The notes beneath the pieces are model-generated. The model searched no databases, was not told the DNA's origin, and saw only the letters and a list, made by a program, of their open reading frames with translations. A program made the translations under genes and the position numbers. Below, piece by piece: positions 1-8,777 of a stretch of DNA of 64,000 nt (within the stretch, counting starts at the first letter, position 1; each line of letters opens with the position of its first letter). The stretch covers positions 248,001-312,000 of the forward strand of contig CAJTPT010000001.1 in assembly GCA_910578545.1 (NCBI GenBank), written 5' to 3'. The stretch comes from an uncultured Christensenella sp. (GTDB lineage Bacteria > Bacillota > Clostridia > Christensenellales > Pumilibacteraceae).

Positions 1-1038
1 CGGTTTGTTGCGGGAATGTACCTTGAAAATCGCTTCCCTGCCGCGTACGTCCGGGAGATTGACGTAAATCTGTCTGTCAAACCGACCGGGGCGCATGAGC
101 GCGGGGTCGAGAACGTCCGAACGGTTGGTCGCCGCCATGACTATGATATGCTCGTCGGACTCGAAGCCGTCCATTGCGACAAGCAACTGGTTGAGCGTTT
201 GCTCGCGCTCGTCGTTGCCGCCGCCCATGCCCGCGCCGCGCTGACGACCGACTGCGTCTATCTCGTCGATAAACACTATGCATGGCATGTTCTTTTTGGC
301 TTGGTCAAACAAATCTCTTACACGCGACGCGCCTACGCCGACGAACATCTCGACAAAGTCCGAACCGGACTTGCTGAAGAACGGAACGTTGGCTTCGCCC
401 GCGACCGCTTTGGCGAACAGGGTTTTACCCGTTCCCGGAGGGCCGACAAGCAGAACGCCGTGCGGCACTCTTGCGCCGACTGCGGTAAACTTTTGCGGGT
501 TTTTGAGGAATTCGACGATCTCTTTGAGTTCTTCCTTTTCCTCTTCCGCGCCCGCAACGTCGCTGAACCTAACCTTGAGCTGTTTTTGAACGTTGTTTTT
601 GGTCTTGCCAAAGTCCATGGTCGAGCGCGTGGAATTGCTCATCGCGCGGAACATGAACACCATAAGCACGACCAATAGTATAAGCCCGAGCACGGGTATA
701 ATATAGTCGGTTATCGAAGTGGCGTAACGGTCGTTAAACGACAGAACTATCTTTTTAGCCTCCGGATTGGCGCTCTCGTATTCCTTGACAGCGTCGATAA
801 CGAGCTCGTATCTGGAATAAACCTTATAGGCTACCTTTTTTCCGCTCTTGACGGTCTTGACGTAAGCGGTATCGTTTTCCAAGTAGATTTCTACGATACT
901 GCCCTTGTTGAGATCTTGTGTAAGCTCGGTATAGGTTTTGTCCTCCACGCCTGTGGCGGCGTAAACCACGACCCCGATTATTACTCCTATAAGAATTACG
1001 CTGATTACAGCGATCAATACTTTAGTGCTTGTTTTCAA
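1..1038 (-). CDS. ftsH: ATP-dependent zinc metalloprotease FtsH, N-terminal part (runs off the window)
   Basis: FtsH is a membrane-anchored AAA+ hexamer that unfolds and degrades membrane and short-lived proteins. The 346 visible codons show a first membrane helix near residues 6-26, an extracytoplasmic domain, a second helix near 112-130, and the AAA+ module with Walker A GPPGTGKT, Walker B IVFIDEIDAVG and second region of homology ending in RPGRFDR. The zinc-binding protease domain lies beyond the window edge. I chose a TTG start because GGAGG sits seven bases upstream and the first residues lead directly into the helix. A sigma-A promoter lies just upstream. Family is certain; the gene is cut only by the window. 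Confidence 0.96.
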   Translation of the reverse strand, partial: MKTSTKVLIAVISVILIGVIIGVVVYAATGVEDKTYTELTQDLNKGSIVEIYLENDTAYVKTVKSGKKVAYKVYSRYELVIDAVKEYESANPEAKKIVLSFNDRYATSITDYIIPVLGLILLVVLMVFMFRAMSNSTRSTMDFGKTKNNVQKQLKVRFSDVAGAEEEKEELKEIVEFLKNPQKFTAVGARVPHGVLLVGPPGTGKTLFAKAVAGEANVPFFSKSGSDFVEMFVGVGASRVRDLFDQAKKNMPCIVFIDEIDAVGRQRGAGMGGGNDEREQTLNQLLVAMDGFESDEHIIVMAATNRSDVLDPALMRPGRFDRQIYVNLPDVRGREAIFKVHSRNKP

Positions 1039-1062
1039 GTGGTCTCCTCCGCATTATTCATT

Positions 1063-1091
1063 AGTATAACACACTTGTCAAAATAGTACAA
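1063..1091 (-). promoter_or_regulatory. Sigma-A promoter of ftsH
   Basis: Minus-strand TTGTAC (1086-1091), 17-bp spacer, TATACT (1063-1068). It gives a leader of about 20 bases carrying the GGAGG ribosome site of ftsH. Seen directly; activity is inferred. Confidence 0.7.
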
Positions 1092-1110
1092 GCATTTTTT
1101 TGCCATTTCC

Positions 1111-1415
1111 CCTACTTCTTTGAAAAGAAGTAGGCAAGAAACTTTTAAACCTAATGCTTTTACGGCGGTTTTTGCTTTATTTTTCTATTGTTATTACGTT
1201 ATTCGGCGTAACCTCTCGCTCGTTCGGCTTTGAAAAGAAGTAGGCAAGAAACTTTTAAACCGAATACTTTTTCGGCGGTTTTCCTTTGTTTTTCTATTGT
1301 TATTACGTTATTCAGTGTAGTCACTCGCTCGTTCGGATTTGAAAAGAAGTAGGCAAGAAACTTTTAAACCTAATGCTTTTACGGCGGTTTTTCCTTTGTT
1401 TTTATATTATATTAT
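1111..1415. repeat. Three-unit tandem repeat, period about 110 bp, in the glpK-ftsH gap
   Basis: Units begin at 1121, 1231 and 1340 with the same sequence (tgaaaagaagtaggcaagaa, then acttttaaacc and a cggcggttt block). The first two units share a ttattacgttatt segment and a ctcgctcgttcgg tail; the third is shorter. The first unit carries a perfect 11-bp palindrome with a 2-base loop (1111-1134). In one frame the repeat reads as a short basic peptide, but the stops and repetition argue against a gene. It is probably a dispersed intergenic repeat; the rest of the 1039-1541 gap holds only the ftsH promoter and a trace of the AATTC-type repeat. Confidence 0.85.
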
Positions 1416-1541
1416 AAATTTTTTATACTGCACAGCGCCGAAGGTATTCCGAACGACTGAAGCGCAGCGAAGGATCTCGCCGTTTATTGCGCGGTTCGTT
1501 ACTGCCGTACGGACTGACCTTCCGTAATTCCTAATCTTTAA

Positions 1542-3032
1542 TTATTTAACGCACGTCGCGCGTAACGCCGCCGCCCAGCCGCGAAGTAATTGTTCGCGTT
1601 TTTGCTCTTGCATTGTCGGGGTAAAAACTGTGTCGTCGCTTCGGCGGTTTTTGACGCCGTCCATATCGTAAAGCCCGACGGCGAGTCCGGCAAGATAGGC
1701 CGCGCCGAGCGCCGTCGATTCGAGCACTGCGGGTCGGGATACTGTGTACCCCGAAATATCCGACATAAACCGCATAAGAAAGTTATTCGCGCTTGCGCCG
1801 CCGTCGACGGCAAGCTTTTTTGCCGAAGTGAACGGACAGTCCTTTTCCATGGCGGTAAGCACGTCGTTTGTTTGGTAGGCAATGCTTTCGAGCGCCGCGC
1901 GCACGAAATGCTCTTTCGTAGTTCCGCGAGTAATGCCCGTTACCGTGCCGCGCGCGTACGAATCCCAGTGCGGCGCGCCAAGCCCGACAAACGCAGGCAC
2001 AATATAAAGCCCGAGCGAATCGCCGACCGCCGTCGCGTACTTTTCGGTTTCCTCGGCGGAACGAATCATGCGCAGTCCGTCGCGCAGCCACTGCACCACC
2101 GCGCCGCCCACAAACACACTGCCCTCGAGCGCATAGTGCGGCCGCTCTCCGCCGGACGCGGCAAGCGTGGTAATCAGACCGCGCCCGCTCTTGACGGCGT
2201 TGTCGCCCGTGTTCATAAGCAAAAAGCAACCCGTGCCGAACGTGTTTTTTGCGGCGCCCGGCTCGAAGCATTTCTGCCCGAACAGCGCCGCCTGTTGGTC
2301 GCCCGCCACGCCGGCAATCGGTATGCGCGCGCCGAATGCGTCCTCGCTTGTGTACCCGAACAACCCCGATGACTGCCGCACCTCGGGAAGCATGCACCTC
2401 GGTATATCAAACAGCGCGAGTAGCTCGTCGTCCCATTGCAGCCTGTGTATGTTAAACAGCATGGTGCGCGACGCGTTGGTGTAGTCTGTCGCAAACACCG
2501 CGCCGCCCGAAAGCTTCCACATAAGAAATGTGTCCACCGTGCCGAATAACAGCTCGCCCCGTTTTGCGCGATCGCGTGCTCCGTCCACGTTGTCGAGTAT
2601 CCACTTTAATTTGGTCGCCGAAAAATACGCGTCGATAGGCAGACCCGTTTTTTCATATATCATATCGGACAGCCCGTCGGACTTCAGCTTGTCGCAAAGC
2701 TCGGCGGTACGGCGGCACTGCCACACAATAGCGTTGTACACCGGCAGTCCGCTATTCCTATCCCAAACGAGCGTCGTTTCGCGCTGATTGGTTATACCGA
2801 TAGCCGCAATATCCTTGCGGTCGACGCCGCACCGCGCGGGCGCCTCGGACGCCACCGCCGCGATAGACGAATATATATCGAACGGGTTATGCTCTACCCA
2901 ACCGTCACGCGGATAGATTTGCGCATACTCCGCCTGTGCGCTCGACTTTACGCCGCCGTTGCCGTCAAACAGTATCGCGCGCGAGCTTGTTGTGCCCTGG
3001 TCGAGCGACAGAACATATTTTTGTTTTGCCAT
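1542..3032 (-). CDS. glpK: Glycerol kinase
   Basis: GlpK phosphorylates glycerol with ATP to sn-glycerol 3-phosphate in the cytoplasm, feeding glycolysis and lipid synthesis. The FGGY-family N-terminus has the ATP motif SLDQGTTSSRAILFD, and the middle has the GTVDTFLMWKLSGG and NTFGTGCFLLMNTG blocks. At 496 residues it matches the usual family length of about 500. I took the ATG at 3032 rather than the in-frame GTG nine bases upstream, since GGTGG sits seven bases before it. Its start is 29 bases downstream of the EEP hydrolase stop, so the two are probably co-transcribed. No glycerol facilitator or glycerol-3-phosphate dehydrogenase is adjacent. Confidence 0.96.
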   Translation of the reverse strand: MAKQKYVLSLDQGTTSSRAILFDGNGGVKSSAQAEYAQIYPRDGWVEHNPFDIYSSIAAVASEAPARCGVDRKDIAAIGITNQRETTLVWDRNSGLPVYNAIVWQCRRTAELCDKLKSDGLSDMIYEKTGLPIDAYFSATKLKWILDNVDGARDRAKRGELLFGTVDTFLMWKLSGGAVFATDYTNASRTMLFNIHRLQWDDELLALFDIPRCMLPEVRQSSGLFGYTSEDAFGARIPIAGVAGDQQAALFGQKCFEPGAAKNTFGTGCFLLMNTGDNAVKSGRGLITTLAASGGERPHYALEGSVFVGGAVVQWLRDGLRMIRSAEETEKYATAVGDSLGLYIVPAFVGLGAPHWDSYARGTVTGITRGTTKEHFVRAALESIAYQTNDVLTAMEKDCPFTSAKKLAVDGGASANNFLMRFMSDISGYTVSRPAVLESTALGAAYLAGLAVGLYDMDGVKNRRSDDTVFTPTMQEQKREQLLRGWAAALRATCVK

Positions 3033-3061
3033 TTTATCCACCGTAAAATGATTTGTATTTA

Positions 3062-4201
3062 TCAGTTGAGTTTGAATTCCATTAAAACGGGATTGTGGTC
3101 GCTGTACGCGTAGTCGGTGTCGACCGTGTGCTCGCGCAACACTGTTACGTTATCGGAAACTATAAATCCGTCCACAACCGTCGTGTAGTTTATCCCCTTT
3201 GTGTACGGCATTTCCGCGCCGCGGCATGTCGCAACTTTCTCGTCGGCGGCTATAGAAAATCCGCTTGCAAGCTCGGCGTTGTGCAGTACCGAATTTTTAA
3301 CCCAGTCGGGTGTTTTTTGGTCGCAGGGGAAAGCCGCAAGCGCCTGCTCGTCGCTGTCGAACTTGTCCGCAATAAGGCAGTGGTTAAAGTCGCCGCCCGC
3401 TACAACGTAATTGCCTTTTGCGTACTCGTCTGCGAGCACGTCGTTTAGCATTTTAAGCTGTTTGGCGCGTATCGTGCCGCCCTCGTCGTATGCCGACATA
3501 TGTAGGTTGATTAGCACCAGCTGTTTTTCGCTGTTCATGACGGGTAGATAGTGCACCGCAAAACAGCGGTCGAGGTCGAAAAGCTTGTCGATAAGCGAAG
3601 TCGTGACCGGGAACGAGCGGCGCACCGCGCCCTCTATACGGCAGCCCGACAGCGTGATCAGCCCCGCGTTTATCGTGCCTATAGGGTCGTTAAACGGGTA
3701 CAAAAGATTAGCGGTGTGGAAGTTTTCGGCGTACGTCGAGCACCGCGACGGCAACGCACCTCGCACGGCTTTAACCATGTTTATATCGTAACTGCGGTCG
3801 GCGCGCTCGTCGACCTCTTGCAAAAAACAGAAGTCGGCGTTTGTTTCTTTGATTACGCGCACTTGCCCGTCGACGTTCTTTTGAACGTCCTTTTTATTCA
3901 AACCCTTGGCATACTTGCCCGTTATTTCCCTGCCGTCGTTCATAACGCCCGTGTCCATAAAAAACGAATACTCGGGCGAGTACGCGCCGAACCCGAGGTT
4001 GTACGACAGCACGGTGTACGACTCGCCTTGTTCAACCTGCTCCGTCGCACTTCCCTCAACGGATAATATAGCGTTGTCGTCAATGCGGTAGTACTGCGCT
4101 ATTACGTAAATCACGTACCCGCCGATAAGCAGTATCATCGCCCCGATAAGTGACAGGATAGTAATAGCCAAAGCCTTCATTAGTTTAAGTTGTTTGTTCA
4201 T
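3062..4201 (-). CDS. Membrane-anchored endonuclease/exonuclease/phosphatase (EEP) family hydrolase
   Basis: Member of the EEP superfamily of Mg-dependent phosphoesterases (nucleases, sphingomyelinases, phosphoinositide phosphatases). A single N-terminal membrane helix (about residues 10-32) suggests a catalytic domain outside the membrane. Superfamily motifs are SYNLGFG, FCFLQEVD (metal-binding Glu), NLHMSAYDEGG, VVAGGDFNHC and YSDHNPV (catalytic Asp-His). Substrate is not predictable. I start at the ATG at 4201: a TTGAAA-N17-TACAAT promoter ends nine bases before it, so the longer reading frame upstream cannot be translated from this transcript. No ribosome site is visible. It precedes glpK by 29 bases. 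Confidence 0.85.
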   Translation of the reverse strand: MNKQLKLMKALAITILSLIGAMILLIGGYVIYVIAQYYRIDDNAILSVEGSATEQVEQGESYTVLSYNLGFGAYSPEYSFFMDTGVMNDGREITGKYAKGLNKKDVQKNVDGQVRVIKETNADFCFLQEVDERADRSYDINMVKAVRGALPSRCSTYAENFHTANLLYPFNDPIGTINAGLITLSGCRIEGAVRRSFPVTTSLIDKLFDLDRCFAVHYLPVMNSEKQLVLINLHMSAYDEGGTIRAKQLKMLNDVLADEYAKGNYVVAGGDFNHCLIADKFDSDEQALAAFPCDQKTPDWVKNSVLHNAELASGFSIAADEKVATCRGAEMPYTKGINYTTVVDGFIVSDNVTVLREHTVDTDYAYSDHNPVLMEFKLN

Positions 4202-4210
4202 AACACCGAT

Positions 4211-4239
4211 ATTGTACAACACTATAAAAAATATTTCAA
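4211..4239 (-). promoter_or_regulatory. Sigma-A promoter very close to the EEP hydrolase start
   Basis: TTGAAA (4234-4239), 17 bp, TACAAT (4211-4216). Only nine bases separate the -10 from the ATG, so the transcript would have a 2-5 base leader. Confidence 0.7.
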
Positions 4240-4454
4240 GACCAAACCGTATTTTTACGGAAAACTTTTTTAGATACGATCGCACGCGTCATACCTGTTG
4301 ACATCCGCTTTGTCGCGAGATGTTTCGGCGGGCAAAAAACACGCAACATACCTTCGGTGCCTCGTAGGACAAACGGCGGTTAACGGCGTTGTTTGTTTGT
4401 CCTCCGGAACAAGCGAAGCGCAGTGAAGGATCACACGATCATGAAGAAAAACCC

Positions 4455-4481
4455 AAAAGAAAAAGTCGAGCGTCGCTCGAC
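4455..4481 (-). terminator. Rho-independent terminator of asnS
   Basis: On the minus strand GTCGAGC-GAC-GCTCGAC (4465-4481) followed by a T-rich tail TTTTTCTTTT. It lies inside an AATTC-type dispersed repeat. The remaining 4240-4454 sequence holds no gene I can support. Confidence 0.75.
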
Positions 4482-4511
4482 AATTCCTGATTCATAATTC
4501 ATAATTCCTAA

Positions 4512-5888
4512 TTATTTAAGGTCGTCTTTCGTCCTAGGGAACTCGATTACGTCGCGGATATTGGACATGCCCGTAACATACATGAGCATACGCTCGAGCC
4601 CGAGTCCGAAGCCGCTGTGCGGAACGGAACCGAACTTGCGCAGGTCAAGGTAGTTAGCGTAATCGGAAAGCTTCATTCCGCGATCGGTGATTTCCTTAAG
4701 AAGCTTGTCATAGTCCGCCTCACGTTCCGAACAGCCTATAATCTCGCCCACGCCGGGTACGAGCAAATCGGTCGCGGCGACCGTCTTGCCGTCGGGATTT
4801 TGCTTCATGTAGAACGACTTGATCTTGCGCGGATAGTTGACTACAAACACAGGCTTTTTAAAGAACTCGTCGGTGAGGTACCGCTCGTGCTCGGTCTGCA
4901 AGTCCAAGCCCCACTCGACGGGATAAACGAATGTTTTGCCCGACTTTTTGAGTATCTCGATTGCGTCGGCGTAGTCCACGCGCGCAAACTCGCTATCGAC
5001 CACGTTTTGAAGCTTGGCGATAAGCCCGGGCTCGAAACGCTCGTCAAAGAACTTCATCTCTTGCGCGCAATTTTTAAGCAGGTGCGCGATAATGCTTTTT
5101 ATCATGTCGGTCGCAATGCCGATTATGTCGTCGATATCGGCAAACGCGACCTCGGGCTCGATCTGCCAAAACTCGGCGGCGTGACGGGGCGTGTTGCTGT
5201 TTTCGGCACGGAAGGTCGGACCGAAGGTATATATCTTGCCGAGCGCCGTCGCCATGACCTCGCCCTCGAGCTGACCGGACACTGTAAGCCCCGCGCTCCG
5301 CCCGAAGAAGTCCTTTTTGTTGTAATCTTCTTCCGACTTGACCGTTGGGTCGTAACCGACGGTAGTCACTTTAAACACCTCGCCCGCGCCCTCGCAGTCA
5401 CTGCCCGTGATTATGGGCGAATGTACGTAGTAGTAGCCGTTTTTATGGAAGAATTCGTGAATGGCGTACGACAGCTCACTGCGCACGCGGAACACCGCGT
5501 TAAACGTGTTGGTGCGCACGCGCAGGTGCGGGATCGTGCGCAAAAATTCCATGGTGTGGCGTTTTTTCTGCAACGGGTACGCTGTATCGCTACCGCCGAG
5601 CAGAGTGACCTTTTCGGCGCGAATCTCGCACGTTTCATCCTTCATGCCCTTTTCGACAGTACCGACGACGGAAAGCGCACTGCCCAACGAAAGCAGGGAG
5701 CTAAGCTCTTTGTCCGAAAAAACGGCTTTATCAAAAACGACCTGCGTGTGGTTAAGCTCACTGCCGTCGTTAAGCTCGGCAAACGCTACGTTCTTGCTGT
5801 CGCGCGAGGTGCGCACCCAACCGCAAACGGTAACCTTTTTGCCGACGTATCCGCCGCTACGAATTTCCTTTAAATCAACGTGTTGCAT
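4512..5888 (-). CDS. asnS: Asparaginyl-tRNA synthetase
   Basis: Class IIb aminoacyl-tRNA synthetase charging tRNA-Asn with asparagine. An N-terminal OB-fold anticodon-binding domain occupies about residues 1-110. The catalytic core has motif 2 in the TFRAENSNTPRHAAEFW stretch and motif 3 GFGLGLERMLMYVTG. The HAAEFWQIEPE context is typical of AsnRS rather than AspRS. Length 458 is normal for bacteria (about 430-465). A promoter lies about 35 bases upstream and a terminator follows, so it is probably a single-gene unit. Confidence 0.97.
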   Translation of the reverse strand: MQHVDLKEIRSGGYVGKKVTVCGWVRTSRDSKNVAFAELNDGSELNHTQVVFDKAVFSDKELSSLLSLGSALSVVGTVEKGMKDETCEIRAEKVTLLGGSDTAYPLQKKRHTMEFLRTIPHLRVRTNTFNAVFRVRSELSYAIHEFFHKNGYYYVHSPIITGSDCEGAGEVFKVTTVGYDPTVKSEEDYNKKDFFGRSAGLTVSGQLEGEVMATALGKIYTFGPTFRAENSNTPRHAAEFWQIEPEVAFADIDDIIGIATDMIKSIIAHLLKNCAQEMKFFDERFEPGLIAKLQNVVDSEFARVDYADAIEILKKSGKTFVYPVEWGLDLQTEHERYLTDEFFKKPVFVVNYPRKIKSFYMKQNPDGKTVAATDLLVPGVGEIIGCSEREADYDKLLKEITDRGMKLSDYANYLDLRKFGSVPHSGFGLGLERMLMYVTGMSNIRDVIEFPRTKDDLK

Positions 5889-5921
5889 ACTTTATGACCG
5901 TGCCTTTAAAACATTACCTAA

Positions 5922-5951
5922 ATTATAATCCTATACCCGCCTTTTAGTCAA
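5922..5951 (-). promoter_or_regulatory. Sigma-A promoter of asnS
   Basis: TTGACT (5946-5951), 18-bp spacer, TATAAT (5922-5927), giving a leader of about 26-28 bases. Confidence 0.75.
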
Positions 5952-6205
5952 GAAAAACCGCGCATGTTTTTGTGCGGCTTGATTTGACTTTTTAAATTAA
6001 TTATTATATTTGTAATCGTTTATCGCTTTTAAATGTTGTTGCGGAATTGTTGTACGGTTGTAAACTGTACGTTCTTAACGTTATCCATAGCCGTAAAAGC
6101 TTGCATTAGACTCATTGCCGTCACCAAATTCCCAATTCATAATTGCGAATTCCTAATTAATTTTTCATTCTTAATTCCGAACTGAATAAATTTTCCGTTG
6201 TGCGA
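5952..6205. other. Intergenic stretch with AATTC-type dispersed repeat
   Basis: No gene is supported between asnS and the TspO-like gene. At about 6126-6182 there is a run of imperfect repeats of the aattcctaatt / attcataatt type seen in many other gaps of this window. The rest is AT-rich. Confidence 0.6.
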
Positions 6206-6211
6206 TATACT
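6206..6211 (+). promoter_or_regulatory. -10 box of the TspO-like gene
   Basis: TATACT lies nine bases before the ATG at 6221; the -35 region is weak (TGAATA at 6183-6188 with a 17-bp spacer). No ribosome site lies between. Confidence 0.45.
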
Positions 6212-6220
6212 AACGGTACT

Positions 6221-6727
6221 ATGGAAAATTCAGTAAGTGTTAAGAGCCAAAAAAGACTGTCGAGCATGGCATTGTTTTGGATATGCGTGCTCGCAACCGT
6301 AGGTATCGGGCTTGCGATATCCTATTGCTCGGGTATTTTCGGAAGGGTGCCGGCATACGCTTCGCGACTGCCGTTTGTCATTCCGAAGGGCTGGGTAATA
6401 GCCGCGCCGCCCATCCTGTTTGTGCACCTCGGACTTAGCTTGTTCCTCGTGCTTAACGAACAGGTCACCGACTACAACGAAAGAATGGTCCGCGGTTGGA
6501 CCTGGGCGTTTTGGGTAACGCTGTTTATAGCCACCGCGATTACGCCGTTCTTTATCTATCACGGAATGCCGATTGCGGCGTATATCATGTCGTCGATAAC
6601 GACCGCGCTTGCCATCGGTACGACCATTCTCGCCTACCGCCAGTCTGTCGGCGCGGGAGTAGTGATGACGATATTCACGATCGTCGTCGCGCTCATAATG
6701 ATCTATCTCGCATACTGGGCATTCTGA
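6221..6727 (+). CDS. TspO/MBR-like membrane protein (divergent)
   Basis: A 168-residue integral membrane protein with five predicted helices. Spacing and local patterns recall the TspO/MBR (translocator protein) family: a PxGWxxxxPPxLF-like stretch before helix 2, a YRQSxxAG block before helix 5 and an aromatic-ending final helix with LAYWAF. TspO proteins bind porphyrins and sterols and are linked to stress and tetrapyrrole control. The canonical tryptophan-rich signature is incomplete, so assignment is by overall pattern only. I start at 6221 instead of 6200 because a TATACT box ends nine bases upstream. A terminator follows 20 bases after the stop. Confidence 0.5.
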   Translation: MENSVSVKSQKRLSSMALFWICVLATVGIGLAISYCSGIFGRVPAYASRLPFVIPKGWVIAAPPILFVHLGLSLFLVLNEQVTDYNERMVRGWTWAFWVTLFIATAITPFFIYHGMPIAAYIMSSITTALAIGTTILAYRQSVGAGVVMTIFTIVVALIMIYLAYWAF

Positions 6728-6747
6728 TAAACACGAATAAAACAAAA

Positions 6748-6783
6748 CACCGCCGTCGGTACAAACCGAACGACGGTTTTTTG
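6748..6783. terminator. Bidirectional hairpin terminator
   Basis: accgccgtcggt / accgaacgacggt form an imperfect stem followed by TTTTTT on the plus strand; the minus strand also ends in a T-rich run (TTTTGTTTT). It serves the TspO-like gene and possibly any minus-strand transcript from the 7.1-kb promoter. Confidence 0.75.
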
Positions 6784-6898
6784 TTGTGAGATTTTTCCTC
6801 AGTCGAAAAACAATATATCGGGCGGATCAGTTTGCCGCGCGGACTAATTGAGCGGCGCAAGCAAAAAGTCTAAGCGGCGCTTTTCGATTTGACACAGC

Positions 6899-7026
6899 CT
6901 CGGCAACGCAGGCGCGACGCAGACGGGCAACAGTTGGCAAAGCGGCGACGGGAGCGTACATAGACGTACGTGACCAAGCCGCTGAACCAAACGTAGCCCG
7001 TATCCGTCGATGGATGCGTTGCCGAG
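6899..7026. repeat. 128-bp imperfect inverted repeat with perfect 12-bp ends
   Basis: Outer arms CTCGGCAACGCA (6899-6910) and TGCGTTGCCGAG (7015-7026) are exact complements. Inside, nested pairs continue: ACGGGC/GCCCGT, TTGG/CCAA and AGCGGC/GCCGCT, in order, with GTAC repeats near the apex. The whole can fold into one long hairpin on either strand. No open frame spans it. It could be a structured RNA or a palindromic mobile-element remnant. Confidence 0.75.
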
Positions 7027-7032
7027 AAATGC

Positions 7033-7135
7033 AAAACGCTCGGATTAACCGAGCGTCCTGCTATAAAATAAGGGGGAAAATGATGAGCGAATTAAGGGTT
7101 GTAATCGTTTAGCACAACAGCATCACATTGATTAC
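7033..7135 (-). ncRNA. Candidate small non-coding RNA (no family recognised)
   Basis: A consensus promoter drives about 100 nt of minus-strand sequence with no plausible reading frame. The 5' end can pair GTAATC with GATTAC (7130-7135 with 7101-7106), and the 3' end is a perfect 8-bp stem, CCGAGCGT arms at 7036-7043 and 7049-7056, followed by TTTT. Transcription might instead read on into the 6899-7026 hairpin. I do not recognise 6S, SRP, RNase P, tmRNA or a riboswitch in it. Confidence 0.4.
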
Positions 7136-7141
7136 TTGTTC

Positions 7142-7170
7142 ATTATAGTATTAAGTTTTTTTGTTGTCAA
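7142..7170 (-). promoter_or_regulatory. Perfect-consensus sigma-A promoter with no downstream gene
   Basis: TTGACA (7165-7170), exactly 17 bp, TATAAT (7142-7147) on the minus strand, 113 bases after the stop of the Sel1-repeat gene. The next minus-strand gene is far beyond a terminator, so the target is probably non-coding. Confidence 0.75.
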
Positions 7171-7282
7171 GCAAATTACGGGCGTTTTTAAAAAATTTTT
7201 TAAACTTTTTTCGGTCGGCTTATTCAACCGCACATCCACATTATATGCCGCTATCCCACAAAAAAGACCCGATTATCTCAAA

Positions 7283-8704
7283 CTATTTTGCAGTATTTTT
7301 CGTCTTTATCTCTTTGGTAACTGCACGCGGCAGAACGGACAAGATATTTTTGGCGTTGGGCATAATCTTGATAGCCGAGCGGATATATTCCGCGCCGTTG
7401 TGCCTGTCGCGTTCGTCGGCGCCCCGATCGATATACAGCGTACCTACAAGACAGCGCGCCATGCCTTCCCACTTGTCCTTGTACTTTACGACCGACAAAA
7501 AACTTTCGGCGGCGTCGGCGGCGTGGCGTTTTTTGACGTTGATAAGCCCTTCTATCATTTTGGCGAACGCGTCTTTATACACGCGGTCGGTCACCTTGCG
7601 GAAGAAGTCGCCATTCTGCGCCGAGTTGATATCGGTAGCGGCAAGCACAAACATCCGCTTTTGCGCGGTGAACAGTCCGTCGTCGATACACGACTCGTAA
7701 ATATCGAGCGCCTTGTCAATATCGGGGTCCTGCCCGATACCCAACTCACAGCAAACACCGAGATTGTACTTGGCGCAAACGTCGCCGTTTTTAGCGCGCT
7801 CGCGGAACACTTTAAAGCCGTCCTCGTACTCGCCGCACTTCATGTGGATGATGCCGAGCCTAAGCGCCGCGTCCTCGTCGCCGCCGCTCGCCGCGCGGGT
7901 GTAAAAAATCTTGGCTTTTTTTATGTCCTTTTTGACGTACGCGCCGATTTCCCTGTAGAACCCGAGGTTAAACAACGCGGGCGCAAAGTTATCCGCCGCC
8001 GCCTTGGTCATAAGCCTAACGGCCTTTTTGCTGTTTTCGGGCGTGTACGCGACAATAGCCGAAGCGTAGGCGTATCTGCCCTCGGCGGTCTTGGCGTTCT
8101 TTTTAAGCTGTTTTAGCTTGCGCTTTATTTCCTTTTTGGTGAGCGGGGCAAAAATCTCCTCGCCCGCCATATCGATAAATTCGGTTTTGTTGTTTCGGCA
8201 AAAGTCGCCGAGCGCGGCGTAAGTATAAGCATAGCCGCTGTACACGAGCTCCTGCATGGGCGTGTCGCGCTTCAATACCGACGCGACCTTGACGGCAAAA
8301 ATCATGCCTACGGGCGGCACGAGCGACAGTATCCCCGTGGCGATGCAAAGCGTCTTGTGCGAGTTGCGCGACAGCATGATAAAGTAAATGCACGACAATA
8401 TAAACGACGCATACAAAAGCGTCATACAGAACGACACAGCGTACAGCGCGTTTGTGTTATGATATGAATACATCAAGAGCTGTACAAAAAACAGCACGGC
8501 GCCAAAACAGAACGATATGATCGTTGCCAAGCCCATGACCGACGCGAGCGCCGTTTTTTTGTACAGCACGATAAGCGCAGTGATCTGTATCAATGCGCAC
8601 AGTATGAGTCCCAGGTTGATAAAAAACATTATCGACGTGACAGATATTCCGTTAGCGGACGCATTGGCATTGCCGACGTACGCCGAAACTAAAGAAAAGC
8701 TCAC
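7283..8704 (-). CDS. Sel1-repeat (TPR-like) membrane protein
   Basis: 473 residues. About four hydrophobic helices lie in residues 20-165, followed by a charged linker and a C-terminal half of Sel1/TPR-like helical hairpins (for example KKAVRLMTKAAADNFAPAL, KKAKIFYTRAASGGDEDAA, KALDIYESCIDDGLFTAQK). Such repeats usually scaffold protein complexes; the specific role is unknown. The start is GTG, chosen because AGGAGAACAGG lies immediately upstream. It has its own promoter 45 bases upstream, so it is a separate transcript from the STAND operon that ends 163 bases before it, although same-strand proximity may mean a functional link. Confidence 0.75.
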   Translation of the reverse strand: MSFSLVSAYVGNANASANGISVTSIMFFINLGLILCALIQITALIVLYKKTALASVMGLATIISFCFGAVLFFVQLLMYSYHNTNALYAVSFCMTLLYASFILSCIYFIMLSRNSHKTLCIATGILSLVPPVGMIFAVKVASVLKRDTPMQELVYSGYAYTYAALGDFCRNNKTEFIDMAGEEIFAPLTKKEIKRKLKQLKKNAKTAEGRYAYASAIVAYTPENSKKAVRLMTKAAADNFAPALFNLGFYREIGAYVKKDIKKAKIFYTRAASGGDEDAALRLGIIHMKCGEYEDGFKVFRERAKNGDVCAKYNLGVCCELGIGQDPDIDKALDIYESCIDDGLFTAQKRMFVLAATDINSAQNGDFFRKVTDRVYKDAFAKMIEGLINVKKRHAADAAESFLSVVKYKDKWEGMARCLVGTLYIDRGADERDRHNGAEYIRSAIKIMPNAKNILSVLPRAVTKEIKTKNTAK

Positions 8705-8748
8705 CCTGTTCTCCTAATCGTGCAAGTACGGATATTCATTCATATTAT

Positions 8749-8777
8749 ATTGTACACCTAAAATCGGCGATTGTCAA
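8749..8777 (-). promoter_or_regulatory. Sigma-A promoter of the Sel1-repeat gene
   Basis: TTGACA (8772-8777), 17 bp, TACAAT (8749-8754); leader about 40 bases. Confidence 0.7.

Noticed and set aside
1339..1527. 62-codon frame beginning MKRSRQETFKP
   Set aside because: It lies inside the tandem repeat, has no ribosome site and is made of the repeat itself.
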